Assembly: GCA_902492455.1 (NCBI GenBank)
Contig: CABULH010000013.1
Location: 1-64,000, forward strand
DNA: 64,000 nt
Source of the DNA: an uncultured Oscillospiraceae bacterium
Lineage (GTDB): Bacteria; Bacillota; Clostridia; Oscillospirales; Acutalibacteraceae
Reading direction: 5' to 3'
The position numbers and the translations under genes are program-made. Below, one piece after another: positions 36,805 through 45,926 of this stretch; position 1 is the first letter of the stretch; each line of letters opens with the position of its first letter. Under the pieces are notes generated by a model. The model was given only the letters and a program-made list of their open reading frames with translations. It was not told the DNA's origin and did not search any database.

Positions 36805-38529
36805 ATGTTGGACAAACCTATGCAGGAAAAGTATACGCTCTGGCGGGAAAAGGCTGTGGACGATCCCGACCTCACCGCCGAACTGACGGAAATAGAAAAT
36901 GATGAGGAACAAATTTACGACCGGTTCTACCGGGAATTGGAATTCGGCACCGGCGGCCTGCGAGGCGTGCTGGGGGCCGGCGACAACCGGATGAACGTCT
37001 ACACCGTACGCCGGGCCACCCAAGGACTGGCGGATTATCTCAACGCCCGGTATGACCGGGCGGCGGTGGCGATCTCCTTTGACAGCCGGATCAAATCCGA
37101 CCGGTTTGCCCGGGAGGCCGCCTGCGTACTGGCGGCCAACGGCATTGGCGTGCATCTGTTCGGGGAACTGAATCCCACGCCGGTACTCTCCTTCGCGGTA
37201 CGGGAGCTAAACTGCCAGGCGGGAATCATGGTGACCGCCAGTCACAATCCGGCCAAATACAATGGTTATAAATGCTACGGCCCCGACGGCTGTCAGATGA
37301 CCGATCATGACGCGGGAGAGGTCACCGCCTGCATCCGCAAGGTGAATCTTTTCCGGGACGTAAAGACGCTGCTCTTTGAAAATGCGCTGGCCGCCGGCCG
37401 GATCAACATGATTCAGGATTCTCTCATTGAGGATTTTCTTCGGAACGTCCTCTCCCGGCAGGTAAACCCCGGCGTCTGCGCCGAGACGCCGCTGAAAGTG
37501 GTTTATACCCCTCTCAACGGCACCGGCAACAAGCCGGTTCGGGAGGCGCTGCGCCGCATCGGCGTATCCTCTGTTACCGTGGTGCCGGAGCAGGAGCAGC
37601 CCGACGGCCGCTTCCCCACCGCGCCCTATCCCAACCCGGAGATTCGGGAAGCCTTCGGCTGTGCCCTGAAGCTGGCGGAAAGCGTCAAACCGGATCTGCT
37701 CTTAGCCACCGATCCCGACTGCGACCGGGTGGGCATCGCCGTGCGCAGCGGCGACGACTATACTTTAATGACCGGCAACGAGGTGGGCTGCCTGCTGCTG
37801 AACTATATCCTCTCCTGCCGCGCCGCCAAGGGGGATCTGCCTGAAAAGCCGGTGGTGGTGAAAACCATCGTCACCACCGACCTGGTGGCCCGCATCGCGG
37901 AAAAATACGGCTGTGAAGTGGTGGAGGTGCTCACCGGCTTCAAATATATTGGCGAACAAATCGGCCTGCTGGAAAAAGCGGGGCATCCGGAACGGTATAT
38001 TTTTGGTTTTGAGGAGAGCTACGGCTATCTGTCCGGCACCTATGTCCGGGACAAGGACGGTGTGGTGGCCTCCATGCTGATCTGTGAAATGGCGGCTTAC
38101 TACCGCAAACAGGGCAAAAGCCTGCTGCAGGTGCTGGAGGATGTGTATGCGGAGTTCGGTGTTTTCCGCCACTCACTGATCAATGCCGAGTTCGAGGGCG
38201 CCAGCGGCATGGCCGCCATGCAGCAGCTGATGACCTCCCTGCGGGAAAACCGGCCCGCCTCCATCGCTGGGCTGAAGGTGGTGCGCTTCTCCGATTACCA
38301 AGCCTCGGAGCAGACCGATCTGCTTACCGGCCGGACCGTTCATCTGGACCTGCCCAAGTCCAATGTTCTTTCCTTCGGTTTGGAAGGAGGTGCCGGCGTC
38401 ATCGTGCGGCCTTCCGGCACCGAGCCGAAGATCAAAGCCTATATTACCGCCACGGGAGCGGATATGGCTGCTGCCGACGCCATGACCGCCACCCTGCGGA
38501 CTGCGGCGGAACAGCTGCTGAAAGCCTGA
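36805..38529 (+). CDS. Phosphoglucomutase/phosphomannomutase family protein
   Basis: A 574-residue alpha-D-phosphohexomutase that interconverts glucose- or mannose-6-phosphate and the 1-phosphate. The active-site serine is in GIMVTASHNPAKYNGYK, the metal loop is DPDCDRVG, the sugar-specificity loop is GFEESYGYL, and the C-terminal phosphate-binding loop is RPSGTEPKIKAY. Length and N-terminus (EFGTGGLRGVLGAG) match the Bacillus PgcA type. ATG 36805 is 12 nt after GGAAAGG; ATG 36793 abuts it. Confidence 0.95.
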   Translation: MLDKPMQEKYTLWREKAVDDPDLTAELTEIENDEEQIYDRFYRELEFGTGGLRGVLGAGDNRMNVYTVRRATQGLADYLNARYDRAAVAISFDSRIKSDRFAREAACVLAANGIGVHLFGELNPTPVLSFAVRELNCQAGIMVTASHNPAKYNGYKCYGPDGCQMTDHDAGEVTACIRKVNLFRDVKTLLFENALAAGRINMIQDSLIEDFLRNVLSRQVNPGVCAETPLKVVYTPLNGTGNKPVREALRRIGVSSVTVVPEQEQPDGRFPTAPYPNPEIREAFGCALKLAESVKPDLLLATDPDCDRVGIAVRSGDDYTLMTGNEVGCLLLNYILSCRAAKGDLPEKPVVVKTIVTTDLVARIAEKYGCEVVEVLTGFKYIGEQIGLLEKAGHPERYIFGFEESYGYLSGTYVRDKDGVVASMLICEMAAYYRKQGKSLLQVLEDVYAEFGVFRHSLINAEFEGASGMAAMQQLMTSLRENRPASIAGLKVVRFSDYQASEQTDLLTGRTVHLDLPKSNVLSFGLEGGAGVIVRPSGTEPKIKAYITATGADMAAADAMTATLRTAAEQLLKA

Positions 38530-38549
38530 GCCATAGGTATTACCCTTTA

Positions 38550-38585
38550 AAGCCCGACGTCGTTCACCCAAACGACGTCGGGCTT
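38550..38585. terminator. Terminator after phosphohexomutase gene
   Basis: A 15-bp perfect stem AAGCCCGACGTCGTT/AACGACGTCGGGCTT with a 6-nt loop. Confidence 0.85.
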
Positions 38586-38592
38586 ATGTTTA

Positions 38593-38621
38593 TTGCCGAA
38601 TCCGGCGGAACAATTTATACT
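38593..38621 (+). promoter_or_regulatory. Promoter of a short transcript before the ECF sigma gene
   Basis: TTGCCG and TATACT with a 17-bp spacer, directly behind the terminator of the previous gene. It could drive the 15-codon frame at 38656 and, if the next terminator leaks, the sigma-factor gene. Confidence 0.6.
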
Positions 38622-38655
38622 GCCCATATAAATCCAGGATAAGAAGGCCTCTCAA

Positions 38656-38703
38656 ATGAAAAAATACGAAATGAAGGCTTTGCTTGCCGACGCCCCCGTT
38701 TAG
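38656..38703 (+). CDS. Candidate small peptide MKKYEMKALLADAPV
   Basis: A 15-codon frame whose ATG is preceded by AGAAGG at 9 nt. It lies between a promoter at 38593 and a terminator at 38776, so it would be the only coding part of a transcript of about 190 nt. The MKKYE start resembles very short peptides found in gut Clostridia (recalled, not checked). It may be a leader peptide, a small signal or chance. Confidence 0.35.
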   Translation: MKKYEMKALLADAPV

Positions 38704-38775
38704 GAGTGCTGGGCAATCCTTTATTTCCAAATCACCTTCGTTACCTTTGGCTCATGATTCGTGGAAATCTTCTCC

Positions 38776-38818
38776 AAAAATCTGCCGCCGGATGCCTGAA
38801 TCCGCCGGCAGATTTTTT
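38776..38818 (+). terminator. Terminator or attenuator ahead of the ECF sigma gene
   Basis: AAAAATCTGCCG pairs with CGGCAGATTTTT, extended by an inner stem with one C-C mismatch, followed by six T. It sits 71 nt upstream of the sigma gene, so it may attenuate read-through from the 38593 promoter. Confidence 0.8.
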
Positions 38819-38889
38819 GAAAATAATTGATCGGATTGCCAATGAAAGGACGCGCTGGCGTCATATAGATATGGAAGGGGTGGAACGGT

Positions 38890-39441
38890 ATGGAAAAACG
38901 GGAACTGGACAGTTGTCTCTGCCGCATCGCAGACGGAGATATGGAAGCGCTCGCCCGTTTGTACCAGCACTTTTACCGGCCGGTGTATCTGCTGGCCGTC
39001 TCCAGAACATCCGACCCTTCCCTGGCGGAGGATATCGCTCAGGAGGTTTTTCTCACCATCCGCACCCAGGCCGCATCCTATGAAAGCGGCAACGCCCGGT
39101 CCTGGATTTTCGGCATTACCAAAAACGTCACACGGTATTTCATGCGGCGGAGCAGTCGGGAAACCGCCGATGAGGAAGCGGTGGCCGATGCGCCTTGGCC
39201 CGCAGAGATGGAGAAAGCCTGTCTGGACGGAATACTGGTCTGCGCAGCGCTGGAAGGGTTGAATCCGGCGGAATACCGCACCACCGTACTCCATGTCTAC
39301 GGCGGCCTGAAGCTGACGGAAATCGCCTCCTTTACCGGTATCCCCTACGGGACGGTTCTATGGCAGTATGCCGCCGCTAAAAAGAAGCTCCGTGCTTTTT
39401 ACGATTCCGCCGATGCGAAAGGGGGATTTTCAAATGAATGA
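38890..39441 (+). CDS. ECF-type RNA polymerase sigma factor
   Basis: A 183-residue group 4 sigma factor. Region 2: DMEALARLYQHFYRPVYLLA, LAEDIAQEVFLTI and SWIFGITKNVTRYFMRR. Region 4: LNPAEYRTTVLHVYGGLKLT followed by IASFTGIPYGTVLWQYAAAKK. No N- or C-terminal extension. Its stop overlaps the start of the next gene by 8 nt, a usual arrangement for a sigma factor and its anti-sigma factor. ATG follows GGAAGGGGTGG. Confidence 0.92.
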   Translation: MEKRELDSCLCRIADGDMEALARLYQHFYRPVYLLAVSRTSDPSLAEDIAQEVFLTIRTQAASYESGNARSWIFGITKNVTRYFMRRSSRETADEEAVADAPWPAEMEKACLDGILVCAALEGLNPAEYRTTVLHVYGGLKLTEIASFTGIPYGTVLWQYAAAKKKLRAFYDSADAKGGFSNE

Positions 39442-41026
39442 TAAAAAGCTGAAAAAACGTCTGACAGCCGACACAATCGATGCTATTCCCCATCACCTGC
39501 CCGGCATCACAGGATCCGTTTACAGCACGCTTCCCCGTGAAACCTTCCTGCCGGGAAAGGACACCCGCCGGTGGCCGATACTGGTGGCGGCAGCCGCCTT
39601 GTGCGTTGTCACTCTGACCGCCGGACTTCTGGCTTTCTTTCCCCCTCCATCCCATTCTCCTGTTTTATCCAACTACTCAATGGATATCAATCGCGTGGAT
39701 AAAATTATTCTGTGGACGCATGAATCCGAACGCCAGCTTACCGCAGAGGAAACTTCCGATATCATCAGCCAATACAACGCGTCGGAATATGGCGGAAAAG
39801 CCACTGGGGAAGGGGGGACGCCCGACTTCGGCCTGCGGATTTTCACCCAGGACGGCGAAGCCGTGAGGATGAATGATTTTTACGGTAAATTCGAGGTCTT
39901 CACGGAGGAGGGCACCTTTTATCTTCTCAATGAACAGCTGTATCAATTCATCAAGAATTTAGCTGCAGAGTCGGTGCTTCGGCAAACCCTGCTGAAACGC
40001 ATGATTGGAGACAGGCCGGACGCCGACTCCGAAATACTGACACAGCATTATCAGGATACCCCGGTGACGGTGCTGGGAGAGGCAAGCGGTTACGTCATCT
40101 GCTCCTATCCGGTAAATCCCGGCACGGAAAAATCCGGCTATGTGATTCTGCAGGGGCATCGTATCAATGGAAATGCGATATATGATCCATCTCCCTCCGG
40201 GTTGTATGCGGTAAAAGGCAGCGAGGTGCTGACCCTGGAAAATGCCTGTTATCAGCAAAGCATTGACATCGACGCGGCCTATGAACTGATTCCCCGGGAA
40301 CGCCGGGGCGGAATGAGCACCGATCCGGACGGTTACTACTCCTACGGTCGTGACCACAGTGAAGCACAGCTGGTAATCGCCAATTTGTTCAGTGCCCTGA
40401 ATTCTCCAAAAGAAACCGACCTCACTGCTCTGCTCACCGATCAGGGCCTGGCACAGCTGGATGCATTGGCTCTGCGCCAGGACGGGGAAACGCTGCTCTA
40501 TCTTTTTGATTCCTATCCCGATGTTTCCCAGAACACCAATACCCTGCAGTACTTCGACGTTATCTGTCGCTTCTCCACTCAGAAGGGGACGTCCAGCCCC
40601 ATGGTGCTTAGCTTCACTCTGGTACGCCAAGCGAAAGGCTGGCGGATTGACGCCATATCCCCTAAAGACGCTGCCCAATCGAACTGTGTGGAGCTGGTTC
40701 AAAAATATTGTGACGCCGTGAGCCGGGGCGATGATGAGACGGTGCGCTCCCTGCTCTCCCACCGGGCTCTTTCCATGCCGCGAAAGGCTTTAACCGCACC
40801 CGTATCGGTCGAGTTTACCAGCGATCTCGAACCGGTTATCAATGGGGTCGCCGTTGCCGGAGATGGATGGCCCCAGGCTTTTCTTCTCACCTTTAACAGC
40901 CCCGCTTATTTTTCGGAACAGTCCCTGTCAGGAGAGGTTCAATTGGATTTCCTTTTTGTTTTTGAAGGGGGCTCGCTGCGCATTGACGGTCTCTGGGACA
41001 TCCAGGGCAATCCTTTATATCCGTAA
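39434..41026 (+). CDS. Membrane protein, probable anti-sigma partner
   Basis: A 530-residue protein that overlaps the sigma gene by 8 nt. A cytoplasmic N-terminal stretch of about 48 residues (MNDKKLKKRLTADTIDAIPH) precedes one transmembrane helix (ILVAAAALCVVTLTAGLLAF, about 50-70) and a large extracytoplasmic region without a family I recognise. Co-translation with the ECF factor suggests it sequesters that factor at the membrane, but I see no zinc-binding HxxxCxxC anti-sigma motif, so this is inference. Start from the overlap; an upstream frame start at 39368 lies inside the sigma gene. Confidence 0.72.
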   Translation: MNDKKLKKRLTADTIDAIPHHLPGITGSVYSTLPRETFLPGKDTRRWPILVAAAALCVVTLTAGLLAFFPPPSHSPVLSNYSMDINRVDKIILWTHESERQLTAEETSDIISQYNASEYGGKATGEGGTPDFGLRIFTQDGEAVRMNDFYGKFEVFTEEGTFYLLNEQLYQFIKNLAAESVLRQTLLKRMIGDRPDADSEILTQHYQDTPVTVLGEASGYVICSYPVNPGTEKSGYVILQGHRINGNAIYDPSPSGLYAVKGSEVLTLENACYQQSIDIDAAYELIPRERRGGMSTDPDGYYSYGRDHSEAQLVIANLFSALNSPKETDLTALLTDQGLAQLDALALRQDGETLLYLFDSYPDVSQNTNTLQYFDVICRFSTQKGTSSPMVLSFTLVRQAKGWRIDAISPKDAAQSNCVELVQKYCDAVSRGDDETVRSLLSHRALSMPRKALTAPVSVEFTSDLEPVINGVAVAGDGWPQAFLLTFNSPAYFSEQSLSGEVQLDFLFVFEGGSLRIDGLWDIQGNPLYP

Positions 41027-41040
41027 ATCCTTCTTCAGGA

Positions 41041-41082
41041 GAGAGCCTGCTGTGACAATGAACCAGCAGGCTCTCTCCCTTT
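41041..41082 (+). terminator. Terminator after the membrane protein gene
   Basis: GAGAGCCTGCTG (41041-41052) pairs with CAGCAGGCTCTC (41064-41075), 11-nt loop, then a C/T-rich tail with TTT. Confidence 0.7.
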
Positions 41083-41116
41083 ATAACTTTCTTGTCTATT
41101 TTTATAAGAATCCCGG

Positions 41117-41145
41117 TTGACTTCCAACGAAAACACTGCTATGAT
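41117..41145 (+). promoter_or_regulatory. Promoter of the SGNH-esterase gene
   Basis: TTGACT and TATGAT with a 17-bp spacer, followed by a 47-nt leader and the AAGGAGCTGGAG ribosome site. Confidence 0.75.
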
Positions 41146-41192
41146 GGGGGAAATTCCTGGTTTCTGTAATTCAAAAAAGGAGCTGGAGACAA

Positions 41193-42536
41193 ATGATCGG
41201 AATCAAGCAGGGCATGGTGATGCAGCGGGGAACGGATGACCGCTGCGACATTTTATTGACAAGCGACACGCCGCTCCGGACGGCATCCTGGGCAGGCGAC
41301 ACATCCGGCCAGGCGGCGCTGGAGAACTGCGGAGAGGGCGTCTATCGCCTCACCGGCATACCTACAGGGGGCCCCTATGCCGTAACCATAGACGGAGAGC
41401 GGTTCGACGATATCTACGTCGGCGATCTGTGGATTCTGGCGGGACAATCCAACATGGAAGGGGTCGGTTGGCTGACACCGGAAGATCGGGCCTTTACCGG
41501 CCGGGATACGGTCCGGGCGCTGTACATGACCGACGAATGGGGCGTGGCCAACCATCCGCTGCACGAGCTCTGGAAAGCCGTCGATAAGGTCCACACCGAC
41601 GTGCTGGGACCCGGCGATCCGGCCCATATTGTGGTCCGCCAGGTAGGGCCGGGGCTGGAATTTGCCCTGCAGATGGAACGCTACTTCGGCGTGCCCCAAG
41701 GCGTGCTCTGCTGTGCTCACGGCGGCACTGCCATGGAGCACTGGGATCCGGCCATCAAGGACTTGGGCGGTGATAAAAGCCTTTACGGCGCTATGCTGCG
41801 CCGGGTGAAAACCAACGGTTCTCATGTGCGGGGGATGTTCTGGTATCAGGGCTGTTCCGATGCATATCAGCCGGCAGCGGATCATTTTACCGAAAACATG
41901 GAGCGTTTTGTGGCGGAATGCCGCCGGGATTTCGGCGCGGAGCTGCCCTTTGTACAGGTACAGATCTGCCGCATGGTGACGGCGGATGAAGCCGCCGCCT
42001 CCCCCATGTGGAATACCATCCGGGAACAGCAGCGCACTCTTGGCGAAAGAATTCCTCGCCTGGCTACCATCTCCACCATCGGCAAACGGCTGGATGATAT
42101 CATTCATATCAGCAGCGATTCTCAGCGGCAGGTGGGCCGGCAGGCCGCCGAAGCCATGTACTGGCTGCTTTGCGGCACCGACCGTTATGGCTGCCTGCCG
42201 CCGCCGGCTTACCGGGGATATCGGATCTATGAGGATGGAGTCACCGGTACGGCCATCATCGAGGTGTCCTATGAGAATCTTCATGGCAGCCTGACATCCG
42301 CCGGCCGGCCGGTAGGCTTCGCCGTCAGCCGGAAGCCGGATGCTCTCACCGATCCGCTGGTGCTGGATACCTGGCTGAAAGGGGACAAAGCGCTGGTACG
42401 TACTGGCCTCGCCCCACAGGATCTGGAAGGCTGCTGGCTGTTCTACGGCTTCGGTATCGATCCCGTGTGCAGCATTCAGGATCAGCTGGGACGGGAAATC
42501 CCCGCTATGGGGCCGATCAAGCTCACCATGGAATGA
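41193..42536 (+). CDS. Sialate O-acetylesterase-like SGNH hydrolase
   Basis: A 447-residue esterase of the SASA family. The catalytic serine is in LAGQSNMEG, an asparagine-bearing block is GMFWYQGCSDAY (block II/III), and an Asp/His pair in SDSQRQVGRQAAEAM region supports the third block. N- and C-terminal extensions are beta-rich. No signal peptide, so it acts inside the cell, perhaps on imported O-acetylated sugars. The exact substrate is inferred. Downstream MBL gene is 36 nt away and likely co-transcribed. Confidence 0.82.
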   Translation: MIGIKQGMVMQRGTDDRCDILLTSDTPLRTASWAGDTSGQAALENCGEGVYRLTGIPTGGPYAVTIDGERFDDIYVGDLWILAGQSNMEGVGWLTPEDRAFTGRDTVRALYMTDEWGVANHPLHELWKAVDKVHTDVLGPGDPAHIVVRQVGPGLEFALQMERYFGVPQGVLCCAHGGTAMEHWDPAIKDLGGDKSLYGAMLRRVKTNGSHVRGMFWYQGCSDAYQPAADHFTENMERFVAECRRDFGAELPFVQVQICRMVTADEAAASPMWNTIREQQRTLGERIPRLATISTIGKRLDDIIHISSDSQRQVGRQAAEAMYWLLCGTDRYGCLPPPAYRGYRIYEDGVTGTAIIEVSYENLHGSLTSAGRPVGFAVSRKPDALTDPLVLDTWLKGDKALVRTGLAPQDLEGCWLFYGFGIDPVCSIQDQLGREIPAMGPIKLTME

Positions 42537-42572
42537 GAAAAAAGGCTGCCATACAGAAGGACAGAAGTTTTT

Positions 42573-43313
42573 ATGAAGATAACTTTTCTTGGAACCAGTC
42601 ACGGCGTACCGTTGGCCAGCCGATACTGTTCTTCCACCTTGGTCGAATGCGGCGATAACGCCTATCTGATCGATGGCGGAGCGCCGGTGGCGGATTTGTT
42701 GATTCGATACGGCATCCCCTATGAAAAATTGCGGGGCGTTTTTGTCACCCACATGCACAGCGACCACACCTTCGGCCTGCTGCACCTGTGCAGTTTGGCG
42801 GATTGGTATTTCCGTCAGTCCAGCTTCGATGTGTTTCTGCCGGAAGAGGAGGGAATCGACGCTTTCCGCCGGTTGCTGCTGGTGGGCGATAAATCCTTTG
42901 ACGAGGAGCGGATTCGCCTGAAAAAAAGCTGTTCCGGCGTGATGTACGCCGACGGCTGCCTGACGGTTACCGCTATTCCAACCCGCCATCTCAATGACGG
43001 TTTCCCCTCTTTCGCCTATTTGCTGGAGGGGGAAGGAAAGCGGGTCGTCTTTACGGGCGATCTCCACGGACAGGATGCCGCCGATTTCCCTGCGCCCGCG
43101 CTGCAGCAGCCATCCGACGCCATTGTCTGCGAAATGGCGCATTTCGGCCCGGAAGTGATTTTCCCTTATGTCGAGCAATGTCCCACCAAAAGCTTCCTCT
43201 TTAACCATATTTATGACTCTGACGGGGAAGCGTACAGGAAAATTGAGGCTCTGAACGACAGACTTCCGATTCCGGTCATCGCCGTTTCCGACGGGGATGT
43301 CTTCCAAGTGTAA
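42573..43313 (+). CDS. MBL-fold metallo-hydrolase
   Basis: A 246-residue metallo-beta-lactamase-fold protein. The metal motif is THMHSDHTFG; later ligands are PTRHLNDGF, TGDLHGQD and NHIYDSDGEAY. The N-terminal MKITFLGTSHGVP is typical of the RNase Z/phosphodiesterase-like branch. A cytosolic hydrolase of unknown substrate. GAAGGACAG is upstream of ATG. Confidence 0.85.
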   Translation: MKITFLGTSHGVPLASRYCSSTLVECGDNAYLIDGGAPVADLLIRYGIPYEKLRGVFVTHMHSDHTFGLLHLCSLADWYFRQSSFDVFLPEEEGIDAFRRLLLVGDKSFDEERIRLKKSCSGVMYADGCLTVTAIPTRHLNDGFPSFAYLLEGEGKRVVFTGDLHGQDAADFPAPALQQPSDAIVCEMAHFGPEVIFPYVEQCPTKSFLFNHIYDSDGEAYRKIEALNDRLPIPVIAVSDGDVFQV

Positions 43314-43617
43314 ATCAAAGCAAGACCGCGCAGGTGTTCCTGCGCGGTCCCAGCGTGTCGGCAAAGTCGACGCTTCTGGATGGGGTGCCGGATCGCAGCG
43401 GTTTGCTAACACTCAGCTTGCTTCTGCACTCTTGCGTCAAAAGCCGTCCCGACCCTATTTTTAAAAAATGGCATGAATGCTAGCATTCATGCCATTTTTC
43501 GTTTATAAGGAGTGTTCGCGAGACGCATGTACCCACAAAATGCGAATCGACAACCCGCCACTCGTTTTTTGGGGGTCGGACGGCGGAGCGTACTTGTTCG
43601 CCAGTCTCTTTGACCCA
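43314..43617. other. Intergenic region with two hairpins
   Basis: 304 nt between the convergent MBL gene and trpS. It holds an 11-bp stem at 43324-43349 without a T-run and the long perfect palindrome at 43464-43499. The rest (about 43350-43460 and 43500-43617) has no gene or RNA that I recognise. Confidence 0.5.
43464..43499. terminator. Perfect 36-bp palindrome, bidirectional terminator
   Basis: AAAAATGGCATGAATGC is followed, with TA at the centre, by its exact reverse complement, giving 17 pairs plus a central T-A step. Five A at one foot and five T at the other let it end both the MBL gene and trpS. Confidence 0.75.
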
Positions 43618-44640
43618 TTAAAGGAGCACAAAGCCCGTCTTTTTCATCGCCTTTTTCAGCGTCCGTTCCGCCACAGCGGAGGCACGCTGCGCACCGGTGC
43701 GCATCAGCGCCTCCAGCTGGGCCTTATCCTTCATCAGATCCGCGAACCGCTGCTGAATCGGCTCCAGAGTTTGGGCGACTGCCTCGCCCACCGCCAGCTT
43801 GAAATCGCCGTAGCCCCGACCCTCAAATTCCCGGGTGATTTCATCCGGCGTCTTACCGGTAACGGCGGCATAAATCTCGATGAGATTGTTGACCCCGTCC
43901 TTGCCCTCTCCGATGCACACCCGGGCCTCGCTGTCGGTTACCGCCCGCTTGAACTTGCGGATGATGGTGTCCTTATCGTCCTTGAGAGAGATGAAGGCGT
44001 TCTGATTCTCGTCTGATTTGGACATCTTCTTGGTTGGCTCCTGGAGGGAACGCACCCGGGCGCCGCTCCGCATAATCAGCGGTTCCGGCACGGTGAAGAC
44101 GTTGCCGTACAGATTATTGAAACGGATGGCGATATCCCGGGTCAATTCGCAGTGCTGCTTTTGGTCTGCTCCCACCGGCACCACATCCGGCTGATAGAGC
44201 AGAATATCCGCGGCCATCAGGGCGGGATAGGCGAACAGGCCGGCGTTGATATTGTCCGCGTGTTTCTGGGATTTATCCTTGAACTGAGTCATCCGGGACA
44301 GCTCGCCAAATTGGGTGTGGCAGGCCAGCAGCCAGGCCAGCTGGGCGTGGGCGGGCACCTGCGACTGCACGAACACCAGACTCTTCTCCGGGTCCATGCC
44401 GATGGCCAGCAGCAGGGCGAACATCTCATTGATCTGCTGCCGCAGCTTGGCCGGCTCCTGCCGGACGGTGATGGCGTGGAGATCCGCCACTCCCACGCAG
44501 CAGTCGTATTCCTCCTGCAAGGCCACCCAGTTGCGCATGGCTCCCAGGTAGTTTCCCAAGGTGGGCACACCGGATGGCTGGATCAAGCTCAACGCCCGCT
44601 TGCGGCGGGATATCTCGTTAACAGCTGTTGCTTCAGTCAT
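43618..44640 (-). CDS. trpS: Tryptophan--tRNA ligase
   Basis: TrpRS, 340 residues, class I. The HIGH-like motif is PTLGNYLGAM (26-35) and the KMSKS motif is KKMSKSDENQ. Binding motifs GVADLHAITVR and the anticodon region near FNNLYGNVF and LYQPDVVPVGADQKQHCELT are normal. The start at 44640 has AGAGGA about 10 nt upstream. It follows the aminotransferase by 21 nt on the minus strand. No T-box leader is visible in front; the gene is expressed with its upstream neighbour. Confidence 0.97.
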   Translation of the reverse strand: MTEATAVNEISRRKRALSLIQPSGVPTLGNYLGAMRNWVALQEEYDCCVGVADLHAITVRQEPAKLRQQINEMFALLLAIGMDPEKSLVFVQSQVPAHAQLAWLLACHTQFGELSRMTQFKDKSQKHADNINAGLFAYPALMAADILLYQPDVVPVGADQKQHCELTRDIAIRFNNLYGNVFTVPEPLIMRSGARVRSLQEPTKKMSKSDENQNAFISLKDDKDTIIRKFKRAVTDSEARVCIGEGKDGVNNLIEIYAAVTGKTPDEITREFEGRGYGDFKLAVGEAVAQTLEPIQQRFADLMKDKAQLEALMRTGAQRASAVAERTLKKAMKKTGFVLL

Positions 44641-44661
44641 ATGCTTGTCATCCTCTCCCGA

Positions 44662-45861
44662 TTAGCTTTTCAGAAATTCGCCGGCGAATTTGCCCAGCCG
44701 CTCCAGGCCCTTTTCCATTGCCTCGTCAGTGGGGGTGGAAAAGTTCAGCCGGAAGGCTTGGCAGGGATCGCTTTCATTCACCAGAAACGCGTTGCCCGGC
44801 ACCACCGCCACCTTGTGCTCCTTTACCGCCAGCGTGCAGAAGGCGCGCATATCCGCTCCCTCCGGCAGCTCGCACCAGATGAACAGGCCGCCCTGAATAG
44901 GATGGTAAGTGATGCCGTGAGGCACCAGGTGCTTTTCGATGAGAGCAATCATCAGCTGCGCCTTGTGACGATAGATATCCCGCAGCTTATCCAGATGGGC
45001 CTCGTAATCCACCCCGGTCATAAATTCGGCGGCAATCATCTGTGCCCAGATGCCGGTATGCACGTCCTCCCCCTGCTTGCAGACGATCATCTTTTTCAGC
45101 AGGGCAGCGGGGCCGATGGCATAGCCCACCCGGATACCGGGGGACAGCACCTTGGAAAAGCTGCCCACATAGAGCACCACACCCTCATCGTCCATAGACT
45201 TGACGGCAGGTACGGCCTCTCCCTCAAACCGCAGATCCCCATAGGGGTTGTCCTCCAGCACCAGCACACCGTAGGTCTTGGCCAGCGCATAGAGGCGACG
45301 CCTTTTGTCCATACTCATGGTAATGCCGGAGGGATTCTGAAAATTGGCGATGGTATAGATCAGCTTGGTATTGGGATTGGCCTTCAGAGCCGCTTCCAGC
45401 GCCTCCATATCCATGCCGTCCTCCTCCATGGGTACCCCCACCAGGCGGCCGCCCAGGGAACGGATGGAATTGAGGGTGCCCACAAAGCTGGGCTGCTCGC
45501 AAATCGCCACATCCCCGTCGTTGCACAGGGCCTTCACCGCCAGCTCGATGGTCTGCTGGGCGCCGGAGGTGATGAGGATGTCGTCGAAATCCCGGCCGAT
45601 GCCGTGCTTCTGCTTCATATAAGCCATGAGATGACGGCGCAGAGGGCCGTAACCCTCGGTGGTGCTGTATTGCAGCGCGTCGATGGGACGCTCGGTCAGA
45701 ATCCGGTCGGAAATGCGGCGGATATCCTCCACCGGGAAAGCCTCCGGCGCGGGGTTGCCGGCGGAGAGGGAAACCACCTCGGGGTCGGAAGCGTATTTGA
45801 GAATCTCACGGATAGCCGACGGATTCAAATTTTTGACATTGTCAGAAAAACGGAATTCCAT
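44662..45861 (-). CDS. PLP-dependent aminotransferase (2-aminoadipate/MocR-like)
   Basis: A 399-residue fold-type I enzyme. Motifs: VSLSAGNPAPEAFP, ILITSGAQQTIELAVKALC, ANFQNPSGITMS, LEDNPYGDLRF and the PLP lysine in YVGSFSKVLSPGIRVGY. This group (AadAT/LysN-like) converts aromatic or branched amino acids or 2-aminoadipate, so the substrate is open. ATG is preceded by AAAAGGA. A promoter with hexamers overlapping that of gltX reads into it. Confidence 0.88.
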   Translation of the reverse strand: MEFRFSDNVKNLNPSAIREILKYASDPEVVSLSAGNPAPEAFPVEDIRRISDRILTERPIDALQYSTTEGYGPLRRHLMAYMKQKHGIGRDFDDILITSGAQQTIELAVKALCNDGDVAICEQPSFVGTLNSIRSLGGRLVGVPMEEDGMDMEALEAALKANPNTKLIYTIANFQNPSGITMSMDKRRRLYALAKTYGVLVLEDNPYGDLRFEGEAVPAVKSMDDEGVVLYVGSFSKVLSPGIRVGYAIGPAALLKKMIVCKQGEDVHTGIWAQMIAAEFMTGVDYEAHLDKLRDIYRHKAQLMIALIEKHLVPHGITYHPIQGGLFIWCELPEGADMRAFCTLAVKEHKVAVVPGNAFLVNESDPCQAFRLNFSTPTDEAMEKGLERLGKFAGEFLKS

Positions 45862-45926
45862 ATCGTCACGGTCCTTTTCGATTATTTCACACGCGGCGGA
45901 GATAATCGGCTGCGTATATACGTTTT

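Noticed and set aside
41253..43412. 719-codon minus-strand frame opposite the SGNH and MBL genes
   Set aside because: Covers two real genes and their junction; no signal at its start and no recognisable domain.
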